NCBI GenBank assembly: GCA_948473115.1
Contig: CAOKWI010000012.1
Span: 1 to 64,000, forward strand
From: an uncultured Lachnospiraceae bacterium
Lineage (GTDB): Bacteria; Bacillota; Clostridia; Lachnospirales; Lachnospiraceae
Length of the DNA stretch: 64,000 bases
Reading direction: 5' to 3'
Positions 18,324-27,372 of this stretch are shown here, in pieces (positions within the stretch are counted from its first letter, which is position 1; each line of letters begins with the position of its first letter). Made by a program: the position numbers and the translations under genes. A model generated the notes under the pieces. That model did no database searches. It was not told the DNA's origin and saw only the letters and a program-made list of their open reading frames with translations.

Positions 18324-19871
18324 ATGGCAAAGTTATATATTTCCCCGGGCAATAGAAAGGGGCATATTCAGCCGGAACTTCAGGGACATTTTGCAGAGCA
18401 CCTGGGAAGGTGTATTTATGAGGGAATCTATGTGGGGGAAAACTCGGAGATTCCCAATGTGAAGGGAATGCGCACGGATGTGGTAGAGGCGCTGCGGGAA
18501 ATCAGGATTCCTGTGCTGCGCTGGCCCGGGGGATGTTTTGCGGACGACTATCACTGGAAGGATGGCATCGGGCCTGGGAAGAAGCGCAGGAAGATTCTTA
18601 ATACCCACTGGGGCGGCGTGGTGGAGGACAATAGTTTTGGTACCCATGAATATATGGAGCTCTGCAGGCAGCTGGGATGCAGGACTTATATCAACGGCAA
18701 CATGGGCAGCGGAACGGTTCAGGAGATGGGCGAATGGGTGGAGTATATGACCTTTGACGGCGATTCATCCATGGCCGGACTGCGCAGGGAAAACGGCAGG
18801 GAGGAGCCCTGGAAGGTAGATTATTTCGGAATCGGCAATGAAAGCTGGGGATGCGGCGGCAATATGCGGCCGGAGTATTACGGGGATTTGTACCGCAGGT
18901 ACCAGACCTTTGTCCGCAGCTTCCAGCCGGAGCATCCGCTGCGCAAGGTTGCCTGCGGCGCCAATGCAGGGGATTATCACTGGACGGAAAAGGTTCTGGA
19001 GACTTTGTTCGACCATGGGTACGGATATACGAGTGGGCTTTCCCTCCATTATTATACGGTGCCGTCGGGAAAATGGGGCAGAAGAGGCCAGGCGCTGGAT
19101 TTTACGGAGGAGCAGTATTACCAGACCCTGCGGGAAGCCATGAAAATGGAGGAACTGCTCATAAACCACGGAGCCATCATGGACCGGTATGACCCGGAGA
19201 AGAAGATAGGGATGATTGTGGACGAATGGGGAACCTGGTACCAGGTGGAGCCGGGAACCAATCCGGGCTTTCTGTTCCAGCAGAATACCATGCGGGACGC
19301 CCTGGTGGCGGGAATCCATCTGAACCTGTTCCAGAAGCACTGCGACAGGGTGAAGATGGCAAATCTGGCCCAGGTGGTGAATGTGCTGCAGGCAGTGATT
19401 CTCACGGAAGGGGAACGAATGGTAAAGACACCCACCTGGCATGTGTTCCATATGTACCGGCACCATCAGGACGGGGAGCTACTGGAATCTTCCCTGGAGA
19501 CCGGGGAGACGGGGCTGGAGGACTGCAGGATTCCTGAGCTGACGGAATCCGTATCCCGGGATGCGGAGGGGAAGATTCACATTACTTTGACAAATGCTTC
19601 GCTTTCGGATAGTATATCCGTGGAGGCGGTGCTTGCGGATACAGAGATTGCGGATGTGAAGGGAACGGTGCTGACGGGGAAGATGCAGGCGCACAATTCC
19701 TTTGAGGAGCCAGAGCAGGTTGGGGAGGAGAACTTTACAGCCGTGCAGTGGAAGCGGGGAGAGGGAAGGATACGGTTTGTGATTCCGGCCTGTAGCGTGC
19801 TTTGCCTGGAGGTGTGGTGCGCATCCGCCGGATGTCCTGGGGAAGCGGTGCCTCCATCAGCGCTCCTTTAG
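18324..19871 (+). CDS. GH51 alpha-L-arabinofuranosidase (first paralogue)
   Basis: The 515-residue cytoplasmic enzyme should release terminal alpha-L-arabinofuranosyl units from imported oligosaccharides. GH51 marks include [16 protein letters not shown] near the N-terminus, the acid/base Glu173 in [10 protein letters not shown] and the nucleophile Glu301 in [10 protein letters not shown] beta-sandwich domain ends the protein. There is no signal peptide. The start is ATG 18324 after GGGAGGAAAGGGA; the track start at 18267 is not supported. It differs clearly from the second GH51 at 41898 and is the first gene of the glycosidase operon. Confidence 0.93.
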   Translation: MAKLYISPGNRKGHIQPELQGHFAEHLGRCIYEGIYVGENSEIPNVKGMRTDVVEALREIRIPVLRWPGGCFADDYHWKDGIGPGKKRRKILNTHWGGVVEDNSFGTHEYMELCRQLGCRTYINGNMGSGTVQEMGEWVEYMTFDGDSSMAGLRRENGREEPWKVDYFGIGNESWGCGGNMRPEYYGDLYRRYQTFVRSFQPEHPLRKVACGANAGDYHWTEKVLETLFDHGYGYTSGLSLHYYTVPSGKWGRRGQALDFTEEQYYQTLREAMKMEELLINHGAIMDRYDPEKKIGMIVDEWGTWYQVEPGTNPGFLFQQNTMRDALVAGIHLNLFQKHCDRVKMANLAQVVNVLQAVILTEGERMVKTPTWHVFHMYRHHQDGELLESSLETGETGLEDCRIPELTESVSRDAEGKIHITLTNASLSDSISVEAVLADTEIADVKGTVLTGKMQAHNSFEEPEQVGEENFTAVQWKRGEGRIRFVIPACSVLCLEVWCASAGCPGEAVPPSALL

Positions 19872-19930
19872 GGGTTAAGGAGTGCCGGGCAGATGGGCTG
19901 GGTTTTCCGGTTTAGGAAAAGGAGTTTTAT

Positions 19931-21544
19931 ATGGGAGAGATCAAAGTGAAATATATTTCCACAGAGGATGAGATTACCGTGTATTGGGAGCGGACGGCAG
20001 CCATGACTGCAGGAGAGCGCTTCAGGATATTTCTGGACGGGAGAGAGGCAACGGTCACGGAGAAGACTCATGGAACGCTGTCCGGTCTGCAGCCGGAACG
20101 GCGTTATGAGATCCAGGTAACAGGCGCGGGGTGGCGCTCGGAGACTATGTCTGTCTCCACCGGAAAGCGCAAGAGGCGGATAGACATTACGGCAGCGCCC
20201 TATTTGGCGGTGGGAAACGGAGAGGAATTAAATACGGAGCGTATCCAGAGGGCGATCGACGACTGTGGGGCCGGGGATGCGGTCTATGTGCCGGAGGGCG
20301 TGTTTCTCACGGGAGCCCTGCGGCTGCACAGTGATATGGAGCTGTATCTGGAGGAAGGAGCCGTTCTACAGGGGACAGCACAGGTGCTGGACTACCTGCC
20401 GAAGATTCCAAGCCGTTTTGAGGGGATCGAGATGCAGTGCTACAGCAGCGTGCTGAATCTGGGAAATCTGGACAATATGGAGGATCAGGAGACGGCAGGA
20501 TATGGCGGGAATAAGGCGGATCCGGAGCATACGGAGAATCCGGAGTATGCAGTGAAGCCGGAAAATGCCGTGAAGCCTGGCAAAGGGGCGCGGCAGGATT
20601 TTGTCTGCGAAAACGTGGTCATACGGGGACATGGCACCATTGCCAGCGGCGGCCAGCTTCTGGCGGAGCGTGTGATTGCCAGGGAGCGGAAGGAACTGGG
20701 AGAGAAACTGGAGCAGATGGGGGAACTGGCGGCGGAGTGCGAGTGCGCGGAGACGATACCGGGCAGGGTGCGACCGCGGCTGGTGAATATCAGCCGCTGC
20801 CGTCATGTGCTGCTTGCAGGCGTGACCTTCCGGAACGGTGCCAGCTGGAACGTACATATGATATATTCCTCGGATATTGTCACGCATGGCTGCACCTTTG
20901 TCTCCGAGGAAGTATGGAACGGGGACGGGTGGGATCCGGATTCCTCGGAGAACTGCACCATATTTGACTGTGACTTCCATACGGGGGATGATGGCATTGC
21001 CATAAAATCCGGGAAGAATCCCCAGGGGGACAAAATCGGCATCCCATGCAGGAATATCCGTATCTTTGACTGTAGATCCGCCTTCGGGCATGGCATCACC
21101 ATTGGAAGCGAGATGTCCGGAGGTGTGGAGGACGTGTCTGTCTGGGACTGCGACCTGGGTCAATCCATCTATGGCCTGGAGATAAAGGGCACATGGAAGC
21201 GGGGCGGCTATGTGAGGAGGATTCGCGTTGACAATTGTCGCCTGCCCAGACTTCTGTTCCATGAGGTGGGCTACAATAACGATGGGGAACCGGCGGACAG
21301 GCCTCCTGTCTTTTCGGACTGTCTGTTCAGGAGGCTGGAGATTCTGGGGGAATACTACAGCAGGAAGCAGGAGTGGACGGAATGCGATGCTATTGAACTG
21401 CGGGGATTTGGGCGGCAGGGTCATGAGGTGTCGGATATCTGCTTTGAGGATGTGGTGCTGGGCAGAGCAGGGGGAACGGAGAGGAAGGTGATCTCCCTGA
21501 GCCGGTGCAGGGGGCTGCAGTTCAAGAATCTGCGTGTATTGTGA
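19931..21544 (+). CDS. GH28-family glycosidase with N-terminal fibronectin III-like domain
   Basis: The 537-residue protein has an N-terminal beta domain (about 1-80, resembling fibronectin type III) followed by a parallel beta-helix with GH28 marks: NGDGWDPDSS (about 330-339), TGDDGIAIKSG (about 352-362), GHGITIG (about 386-392) and a later IKG. GH28 enzymes hydrolyse galacturonan or rhamnogalacturonan linkages by inversion. No signal peptide is visible, so it probably acts on imported pectic oligomers. A low-complexity insert (residues about 185-215, repeats of NAVKPG/ENPEYAVKP type) interrupts the helix. Exact bond specificity is unknown. Confidence 0.88.
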   Translation: MGEIKVKYISTEDEITVYWERTAAMTAGERFRIFLDGREATVTEKTHGTLSGLQPERRYEIQVTGAGWRSETMSVSTGKRKRRIDITAAPYLAVGNGEELNTERIQRAIDDCGAGDAVYVPEGVFLTGALRLHSDMELYLEEGAVLQGTAQVLDYLPKIPSRFEGIEMQCYSSVLNLGNLDNMEDQETAGYGGNKADPEHTENPEYAVKPENAVKPGKGARQDFVCENVVIRGHGTIASGGQLLAERVIARERKELGEKLEQMGELAAECECAETIPGRVRPRLVNISRCRHVLLAGVTFRNGASWNVHMIYSSDIVTHGCTFVSEEVWNGDGWDPDSSENCTIFDCDFHTGDDGIAIKSGKNPQGDKIGIPCRNIRIFDCRSAFGHGITIGSEMSGGVEDVSVWDCDLGQSIYGLEIKGTWKRGGYVRRIRVDNCRLPRLLFHEVGYNNDGEPADRPPVFSDCLFRRLEILGEYYSRKQEWTECDAIELRGFGRQGHEVSDICFEDVVLGRAGGTERKVISLSRCRGLQFKNLRVL

Positions 21545-21570
21545 GACAGAAGGAGGACGGGTTGAGGAAA

Positions 21571-23568
21571 ATGGCGGAGGAAATCAGGGAACTAATTTTT
21601 CAGGCTGACCCTTATGGTATGAACTGGCTGCGCCAGGACTACCAGTATGGGAAGGTAAGCTGTCCGAAGGGACTGGACAGCGAGGTAACCCACAGAAGGG
21701 AAGGGGATATCGTGTATACGGATATCCGCTTCAGGAATATTACGGACAAGCCAATCTTTACATCCCTGCGGGATATTGGCATATCGGTTCCCCTGGAGGA
21801 CAGATATGACAGCAGCGAGGTCTGTATGAGGCAGCGCTGTCATTCGCATATCTTCTGCGGCGGCGAGATCAGCTATATCATGGCGCTGCGGATGGGGGGA
21901 CAGGCGCCCCATCTGGGGATGGTATTGACCAGGGGAAGCCTGGGCGGCTACAGCGTGGAGCGTGATACCGGGAAAATGAGTAATGACAGGGGATGCTTTC
22001 TCCTGCACCCATCGCCCATGGCGCTGATGCCGGGAGAGGAGAGGGAAATCTGTTTTGTGCTCTTTCCGCATCAGGGCAGGGAAGACTTTTACGGGCAGGC
22101 CTCGGCTTTTACCAGATTTATTCGGGTGGAGGCCACTGCCTGGGTGCTGTTTCGGGGGGAAGAATGTCGTATAGCGATAAAGCCCTTGTTTGAAGCCGGA
22201 TCTGTAGTGGTGGACGGGAAGGAAATTCCGCAGAGAGACGGGCGGTATGAATTGGTGTACAGGGATACGGGGCACAGCGGGGAAAAGGTATTCCATATCT
22301 GCGTGGACGGCATCCATACCTGGTGCCGTATTCTGGTAAAGGAGCCGGCAGAGGAGCTGGCGCGGCGCAGGTGTATGTTTATTGCGCAGCGGCAGCAGTA
22401 TGGGGAAAACGCAGGAGCAGGAGACGGCATGCATTCCGGAATGATGGAAAATGCTGGCGGGAGCGTTGGGGAAGGCTGTCACGCCGGAAGCCTGGAGGGC
22501 GCCTATCTGGCTTATGACAATGAAGAAGGCCACATGTATTATGACCGGAATAACGATTACAACGGGGGGCGGGAACGAGTGGGGATGGGCATCCTCATTG
22601 CAGAGTATCTACAGCTTGTGAAGGATGAGGCGGGCGGCAGTCTTCCGGCCCAGGGGGATTCTCCCGGAGCCGGTGAAATCCCTTTCCTGGAGGAAAGCCT
22701 GAGACGGTATCTGGCTTATGTGGAGCGGGAGCTTTTGGATGTGGAGACAGGGGAGGTCTTCAATGATTTCGGCAGGGACGGCAGCTACAGAAGGCTGTAC
22801 AATCTCCCCTGGTTCGCGGAATTTTATGTGGAGCTCTACCAGCTTTACGGGAAAAAGGAATATCTGGCCAGGGCTGTCAGTATTCTGCGCTATTACTATC
22901 AGGACGGGGGAAGGGAGCATTATCCCATCGAGCTTCCGGTACTGCTGCTGACGCAGGCCCTGGAGGCGGCAGGAATGGGGGAGGAACGGGAGGACATGGA
23001 ACTGCTTTTCCGGAGCCATGCGGACCGGATCGCGGAGGTTGGCTGCAGTTATCCGCCCTCGGAGGTGAATTATGAACAGAGTATCGTGGCGCCGGCCGCA
23101 GATATTCTGCTACAGGTCTATCTGCTCACCAGGGAGGAGAAATATCTGGAGGCAGGGAAAGAGCAGCTTGCAGTGCTGGAGCTTTTCAACGGGATGCAGC
23201 CGGACTGGCATCTCCACGAGGTGGCCATACGGCACTGGGACGGGTACTGGTTTGGAAAAAGAAAGCTGTACGGGGACACGTTCCCCCACTACTGGAGTGC
23301 CCTGACAGGCAACTGTTTTGCGCTGTATCACAGGATTACCGGGGAGGAGGCCTACGCGAAGAGGGCTGCGGCTTCCCTGCGGGGCGTGCTGCCGATGATT
23401 CATTCTGACGGGAGGGCTTCCTGCGCCTATGTTTTTCCCGCGTCTGTAAACGGCAGGCAGGCGGACTGTTTTGACCCCTATGCCAATGACCAGGACTGGG
23501 CGTTGTATTTCACGCTGCGGATGAAGCGGGATTGGGGGAATGCATTCCGCACATATGGAAAGGAATAA
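21571..23568 (+). CDS. Uncharacterised protein with probable alpha/alpha-toroid catalytic domain
   Basis: The protein of about 665 residues has no family I can name with confidence. Residues 1-290 look beta-rich. Residues about 310-660 alternate amphipathic helices with conserved-looking motifs (YYDRNNDYNGGRERVGMG, YNLPWFAEFYVELY, EVNYEQSIVAPAADIL, HYWSALTGN) that resemble a six-hairpin glycosidase or uronidase toroid. There is no signal peptide. It sits between GH28 and GH43-like genes, so a role on pectic oligomers is inferred. The start is uncertain: AGGAGG (21551-21556) is well placed for TTG 21562, while ATG 21571 is the nearest ATG. Confidence 0.7.
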   Translation: MAEEIRELIFQADPYGMNWLRQDYQYGKVSCPKGLDSEVTHRREGDIVYTDIRFRNITDKPIFTSLRDIGISVPLEDRYDSSEVCMRQRCHSHIFCGGEISYIMALRMGGQAPHLGMVLTRGSLGGYSVERDTGKMSNDRGCFLLHPSPMALMPGEEREICFVLFPHQGREDFYGQASAFTRFIRVEATAWVLFRGEECRIAIKPLFEAGSVVVDGKEIPQRDGRYELVYRDTGHSGEKVFHICVDGIHTWCRILVKEPAEELARRRCMFIAQRQQYGENAGAGDGMHSGMMENAGGSVGEGCHAGSLEGAYLAYDNEEGHMYYDRNNDYNGGRERVGMGILIAEYLQLVKDEAGGSLPAQGDSPGAGEIPFLEESLRRYLAYVERELLDVETGEVFNDFGRDGSYRRLYNLPWFAEFYVELYQLYGKKEYLARAVSILRYYYQDGGREHYPIELPVLLLTQALEAAGMGEEREDMELLFRSHADRIAEVGCSYPPSEVNYEQSIVAPAADILLQVYLLTREEKYLEAGKEQLAVLELFNGMQPDWHLHEVAIRHWDGYWFGKRKLYGDTFPHYWSALTGNCFALYHRITGEEAYAKRAAASLRGVLPMIHSDGRASCAYVFPASVNGRQADCFDPYANDQDWALYFTLRMKRDWGNAFRTYGKE

Positions 23569-23572
23569 GACG

Positions 23573-24826
23573 ATGGAGAGAAGAATCCACAATGGGATAC
23601 CCTGGTACGACCAGAATGGGAATCCGGTAAATGCCCACGGGGCCTGTATGGTACCGGCGGAGGGAAAGTATTATTTGATCGGGGAATACAAGACGGATGA
23701 CGTGAACAAATATATGGGGTTTTCCTGCTATTCCACAGAGAATTTCACGGATTGGACCTTTGAAGGGTTTGCCCTGCCCCCCTTAAAGGAGGGGCTTCTG
23801 GGGCGTGACCGGGTCGGGGAACGGGTGAAGGTTCTGGAAAACAGGGTTACGGGAAAGTATGTTATGCTGATGCACACGGACGATATGCGGTACTGCGATC
23901 CCTGCATCGGCCTGGCGGTGGGGGACCAAATCACCGGGGAATATGCTTTTCAGGGGCCGCTGTTGTTTCAGGGGAAGCCCATCCGGTTCTGGGACATGGG
24001 GACTTTTACGGACGAGGACGGAACGGCATATCTGCTGACCCATGAAGGGAATATCTACAGACTGGACGAGGACTATACCGAAGCGGTGGAACTGGTGGCG
24101 GAGAACATCGCCCCGGGAGGGGAATCCCCGGCCATGTTCAGGACCCAGGGAATCTATTATCTGATGCTCTCCCATAAGACATCATGGGAGCGGAATGACA
24201 ATTACTATTTTACGGCGAAGAACCTGCAAGGGCCATGGGAATACAGAGGACTATTCTGTCCGGAGGGAAGCAGGACTTATAACAGTCAATGCTCCTATGT
24301 GTTCCAGTATGGGGACACTCCTGTATACATGGGGGACCGCTGGTCTTATCCGAGACAGGCCTCGGCGGCAACTTTGGTGCTGCTGCCCATTCAGGCAGGG
24401 AATGGGGAGATGAGGATTCCGGAATATCTGCCGGTATGGTCTCCGGATACACTGGAAAAGTCGGATTACCGGATGGAGCATTCCCTGGCGTTTCGTTCCA
24501 ATGTGCGGAATGGGGGGATTTCAGTTGGGTATACGGGAGAGCGAATTGCATTGTTTGGAAATACGGACAACCATGGCGGATATGGGAACATTGAGATTAC
24601 GAATGAAAAAGGAGACTGTGTCTTTCTGGCAAGCATTGACTTCTATAGTGCCGTTCCGGACAGCGGGCTCAGGTTCCTGTCCCCGAAGCTGGCATATGGA
24701 AGGTATATACTGCGCATTTCCGTATCTGGGGAGAACAGCGTATGCATGACCAAGAACGGCACGAAATACGGGAGCGATGACTGCTATATCGATGTGACGG
24801 GGTGGACCGTTTTGGGTGAAATGTAA
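23573..24826 (+). CDS. GH43-like glycosidase with C-terminal beta-sandwich domain
   Basis: The 417-residue protein begins RRIHNGIPWYDQNGNPVNAHG, a start typical of GH43 enzymes of the exo-beta-1,3-galactanase-like subgroup. The five-bladed propeller region runs to about residue 290, with FWDMGTFTDEDGTAYLL and GGESPAMF supplying likely acidic residues. The remaining 125 residues form a separate beta domain. It lacks a signal peptide. The start is ATG 23573 with GGAAAGGA upstream; the track start at 23540 overlaps the previous gene. It is the last gene of the operon, suggesting that galactan or arabinogalactan side chains are among the substrates. Confidence 0.8.
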   Translation: MERRIHNGIPWYDQNGNPVNAHGACMVPAEGKYYLIGEYKTDDVNKYMGFSCYSTENFTDWTFEGFALPPLKEGLLGRDRVGERVKVLENRVTGKYVMLMHTDDMRYCDPCIGLAVGDQITGEYAFQGPLLFQGKPIRFWDMGTFTDEDGTAYLLTHEGNIYRLDEDYTEAVELVAENIAPGGESPAMFRTQGIYYLMLSHKTSWERNDNYYFTAKNLQGPWEYRGLFCPEGSRTYNSQCSYVFQYGDTPVYMGDRWSYPRQASAATLVLLPIQAGNGEMRIPEYLPVWSPDTLEKSDYRMEHSLAFRSNVRNGGISVGYTGERIALFGNTDNHGGYGNIEITNEKGDCVFLASIDFYSAVPDSGLRFLSPKLAYGRYILRISVSGENSVCMTKNGTKYGSDDCYIDVTGWTVLGEM

Positions 24827-24860
24827 CAGTTCTTGGTGCTCCAACTCCTGACCGGATGTA

Positions 24861-24903
24861 CTAGAGCGTGTTTGAAAATGCTTTCCGTCAGATGTGCGTC
24901 GCA
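24861..24903 (+). repeat. Dispersed intergenic repeat, family 2, short copy
   Basis: CTAGAGCGTGTTTGAAAATG and the following bases match the minus-strand reading of 8728-8772 with about five differences over 44 positions. It lies between the end of the GH43-like gene and a terminator-like hairpin. Confidence 0.7.
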
Positions 24904-24910
24904 CCATGCT

Positions 24911-24949
24911 TTCTGAGGAAGCTCTGATGAAATCACCGCTTCCTCAGAA
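24911..24949. terminator. Bidirectional hairpin between convergent genes (GAGGAAGC type)
   Basis: TTCTGAGGAAGC (24911-24922) and GCTTCCTCAGAA (24938-24949) are perfect inverted repeats with a 15-base loop. The stem and loop resemble 44239-44269 (26 of 31 positions). It lies between convergent genes, but neither strand has a long T run. Confidence 0.55.
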
Positions 24950-24962
24950 GTGCATTACCGTT

Positions 24963-26966
24963 TTATATCGTCTGTAGCTCCGCCAGCTGGCTGGCATGCT
25001 TTTTGAAGAAGTCCACTCTTGGCTCCAGATGCTTTAATTCATGTTTCCCAATATCAGCGATATAACAGGAAACGGGGTCTAAAATATGCTTCCAATCCCA
25101 CAGCTCTTCCCCCAGCCGCAGATATTCCCTGAACATCTCACATCCCTCCGGAGCGATGGGGTGGATCAGTATTGCCATGATCTTGCAGGCATACAGGCAG
25201 TCTGACACAAGCTGTCTTCTGAGTCCGGCATCCCCTGCCGCATCGGCCGCTTTCACATTGTTTACCCAATGCTTGTTGACTGACCGGATAAATTCATCCA
25301 AGGTGTAGGAAACACGGTGAAAATCATGGTTGTACATATGCCGCTCATATGCAAGTACCGCTTTTCCGGCTAAGAGCCGGATCGGTTCGCTCACCTCGTC
25401 CTTCGGTATTTTTCCGCCGTAATTGCTCTGAATGGCATAAAGGCAGCTGCGGATCAGGCGGTTGAACACATTGGTGATCAGATTGCCGTCCTTCAGGACT
25501 GCATCCGTATCAGTGGAGTCTGCCTCTGCCATAAATACCTGGGGTTTAAAGCTGACACTTTTGGAGGACAATCCCAGGCTCATAAAATGCATCCGCAGCT
25601 GATCTTTTGTATAATGTGCAAGCAGCTCGTCCGCCATGGGGGGCTTTATTGCAGAACTGCTGCCGGCCTTTGCGTCCATATACAATAAATGCCGGTTGGC
25701 CGTGATGTGGGTGAGGTGGATCTTTCCCATTTCCGGCTTTTCCCCTTTGGGGATCTGCAGTCCCGTAAACAGGCCTGTCTGGGCGATGGCATAGAAATAT
25801 ATATTGTCTTCCCCGATGAACTGGTAGACCTCCGCGTCGTCGTCATACCACCACCTGGACAGGTCTTCCTCCTTTCCCTGTCCTCTCAGATATGCCAGGG
25901 TAAAGGAAACAGGCGCCCAAAGCGATTCCGGCCACACCCAGAAGGTGAGATCCCGTAATCCTTCGCACTCCGGAAACGGAACGCCCCATGCCACATTGCC
26001 GGATAACCGAAAGGGAACCAGCGTCTTTCCGGAGGTGTAATGAATGTTTTCTGCCTCCAATACGCTTTTGGCCCTGTCCCGGTCATCCAGATTTTCAAAA
26101 GCAAATACGACGGATGGTTTTTTGGGCTCATCCGTCAGCCGGTGAGGCGGCAGCTTTTGGGATAATTCGGATAAATCCTCTATATATTTTCTGGGTACGT
26201 ACAGCAAGGGCTTTTTCAGAAATTCTTCCACGGTTTCCAGCTGGTATTTGCGGGTATTTGTGCTTTTGCGCAGAAAGTCGTTGTACTCCTTCACCATGGG
26301 AATACAGTACTCCAGGTCGAAATACCAGTTTTCCACATTTTTGAGGACAGGTCTTTTATTGGACAGGCTGCTGACAGGGTCGATCAGCTCGGAGGGCAGG
26401 AACTGATGTCCCAGCGAGCATTCATCGGCGTATGCTTTATCCGATGTACATTCCGGAATGGGGCATTTTCCCGTCACCTGTCTGCCGTTTAAAAACATCC
26501 TTTTCTCCTCGTCGTAAAACTGGGGTATGGACATTTTTTTCAGATATCCGTTTTGATACAGTGTGTGAAATATCCGGGCCGATATCCGCTTGTGGATTTC
26601 CCCTGCCTCCCCTATGGCGGAAGCGCCGAAGAAATCCAGGCTGATGCCGTAATTGTCCAGGGTTTTCCTCTGGCTGCGGTGGTTTGTGAGCACGTATTCT
26701 TCCAAAGTACCCTTGTATCCTGTCTCCTGTAGTCTGCGGTAACTTTCCATGACAGGAGAGCCGTAGCAGTCTGTTCCGGACAGGAAGATCACATTTTCCT
26801 TTCCGATCCGGTCCCTTAAAAATCTCGCAAAGATATCGGCATGGATGAACATGCCCCCCACATGTCCGAAATGCAGGCTTTTGTTTCCGTAAGGCATGCC
26901 TGCGGTTATAATTGCCCGTTTGGGAAAAACAGGGCGCTCATTTGGGGCTAAACGTTTACTGGTCAT
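24963..26966 (-). CDS. Methionyl-tRNA synthetase paralogue lacking the KMSKS motif
   Basis: The 667-residue protein follows the MetRS plan: class I Rossmann domain with a HIGH-type motif HFGH (GNKSLHFGHVGGM, about 28-40), a connective region with a partial zinc knuckle (CPIPEC...CSLGH, about 172-192), NWYFDLEYC, and a helical anticodon-binding-type domain from about 500. At the place of KMSKS the sequence reads YMDAKAGSSSAIKPP, so the ATP-loop motif is absent. No C-terminal EMAP-like tRNA-binding domain follows. It could be a specialised or inactive paralogue rather than the housekeeping MetRS. AAAGGAAAGG precedes the start. Confidence 0.85.
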   Translation of the reverse strand: MTSKRLAPNERPVFPKRAIITAGMPYGNKSLHFGHVGGMFIHADIFARFLRDRIGKENVIFLSGTDCYGSPVMESYRRLQETGYKGTLEEYVLTNHRSQRKTLDNYGISLDFFGASAIGEAGEIHKRISARIFHTLYQNGYLKKMSIPQFYDEEKRMFLNGRQVTGKCPIPECTSDKAYADECSLGHQFLPSELIDPVSSLSNKRPVLKNVENWYFDLEYCIPMVKEYNDFLRKSTNTRKYQLETVEEFLKKPLLYVPRKYIEDLSELSQKLPPHRLTDEPKKPSVVFAFENLDDRDRAKSVLEAENIHYTSGKTLVPFRLSGNVAWGVPFPECEGLRDLTFWVWPESLWAPVSFTLAYLRGQGKEEDLSRWWYDDDAEVYQFIGEDNIYFYAIAQTGLFTGLQIPKGEKPEMGKIHLTHITANRHLLYMDAKAGSSSAIKPPMADELLAHYTKDQLRMHFMSLGLSSKSVSFKPQVFMAEADSTDTDAVLKDGNLITNVFNRLIRSCLYAIQSNYGGKIPKDEVSEPIRLLAGKAVLAYERHMYNHDFHRVSYTLDEFIRSVNKHWVNNVKAADAAGDAGLRRQLVSDCLYACKIMAILIHPIAPEGCEMFREYLRLGEELWDWKHILDPVSCYIADIGKHELKHLEPRVDFFKKHASQLAELQTI

Positions 26967-26987
26967 AATATCCTTTCCTTTCTGTTA

Positions 26988-27128
26988 TTATATATCATAC
27001 AGTCTCTTGAAAATAGTTCCCATCTGCTTTCGCAGTGGATGCTTTCCGGAGCGTCCAACCGCGCAGGCGGAATGTTTTTTGTTCGGATCCTTCCCTGTCT
27101 GCCGGGGAAGCCCTGACTGTTCCGGCAT
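26988..27128 (-). CDS. Candidate 46-residue basic small protein upstream of the MetRS paralogue
   Basis: This short ORF is absent from the ORF track. It begins MPEQSGLPRQTGKDPNKKHS and ends KRLYDI, with many Lys/Arg residues and no membrane segment. The ATG at 27128 has a strong AAGGGGG about 6-7 bases upstream. The stop lies 21 bases before the MetRS-like start, so the two could be cotranslated. No family is recognised. It may be a real small gene or a leader ORF; only its ribosome binding site and spacing support it. Confidence 0.4.
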   Translation of the reverse strand: MPEQSGLPRQTGKDPNKKHSACAVGRSGKHPLRKQMGTIFKRLYDI

Positions 27129-27170
27129 AGTATTCCCCCTTTCGGAATTATGATAAAGTATATATAAAAA

Positions 27171-27203
27171 ACGGTCGAAAACTCATATTGAGCTTTCGAC
27201 CGT
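27171..27203 (-). terminator. Strong terminator or attenuator on the minus strand
   Basis: ACGGTCGAAA (27171-27180) pairs perfectly with TTTCGACCGT (27194-27203). An inner CTCA-TAT-TGAG extends the stem. On the minus strand it is followed by six T residues (27165-27170). It ends the short unit starting at the promoter 27373-27401, upstream of the small ORF and the MetRS-like gene. Confidence 0.85.
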
Positions 27204-27235
27204 CCGGTTTCAGGTTGACGAGAATAAGATTCTCT

Positions 27236-27328
27236 TCAGGAACGCAGCGCAAAAAGCCCATTGTCGGTTTTGACAATAAGCTGCTGTCGCTGGTTCATGC
27301 TGTTCATGGGGATTGGATATTTCACCAT
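27236..27328 (-). CDS. Candidate 30-residue leader peptide or small protein
   Basis: The ORF begins MVKYPIPMNSMNQ and ends FALRS. It is not on the ORF track. Three of its first eleven codons are Met. AAAGGAA lies about 12 bases upstream, a long but possible spacing. A consensus promoter lies 45 bp upstream and a strong terminator 33 bp downstream, so it is the only coding candidate in a compact transcription unit that either stands alone or is a leader of the MetRS-like gene. No T-box signature was found. Confidence 0.4.
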   Translation of the reverse strand: MVKYPIPMNSMNQRQQLIVKTDNGLFALRS

Positions 27329-27372
27329 GGGATTATATTTCCTTTCGCTGTGCGGATATACAATTTTGGGTA

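Noticed and set aside
24824-24836. GTAACAGTTC after the GH43-like gene as another MITE end
   Set aside because: Only ten bases match, they include the stop codon, and no inverted partner or 8-bp duplication follows.
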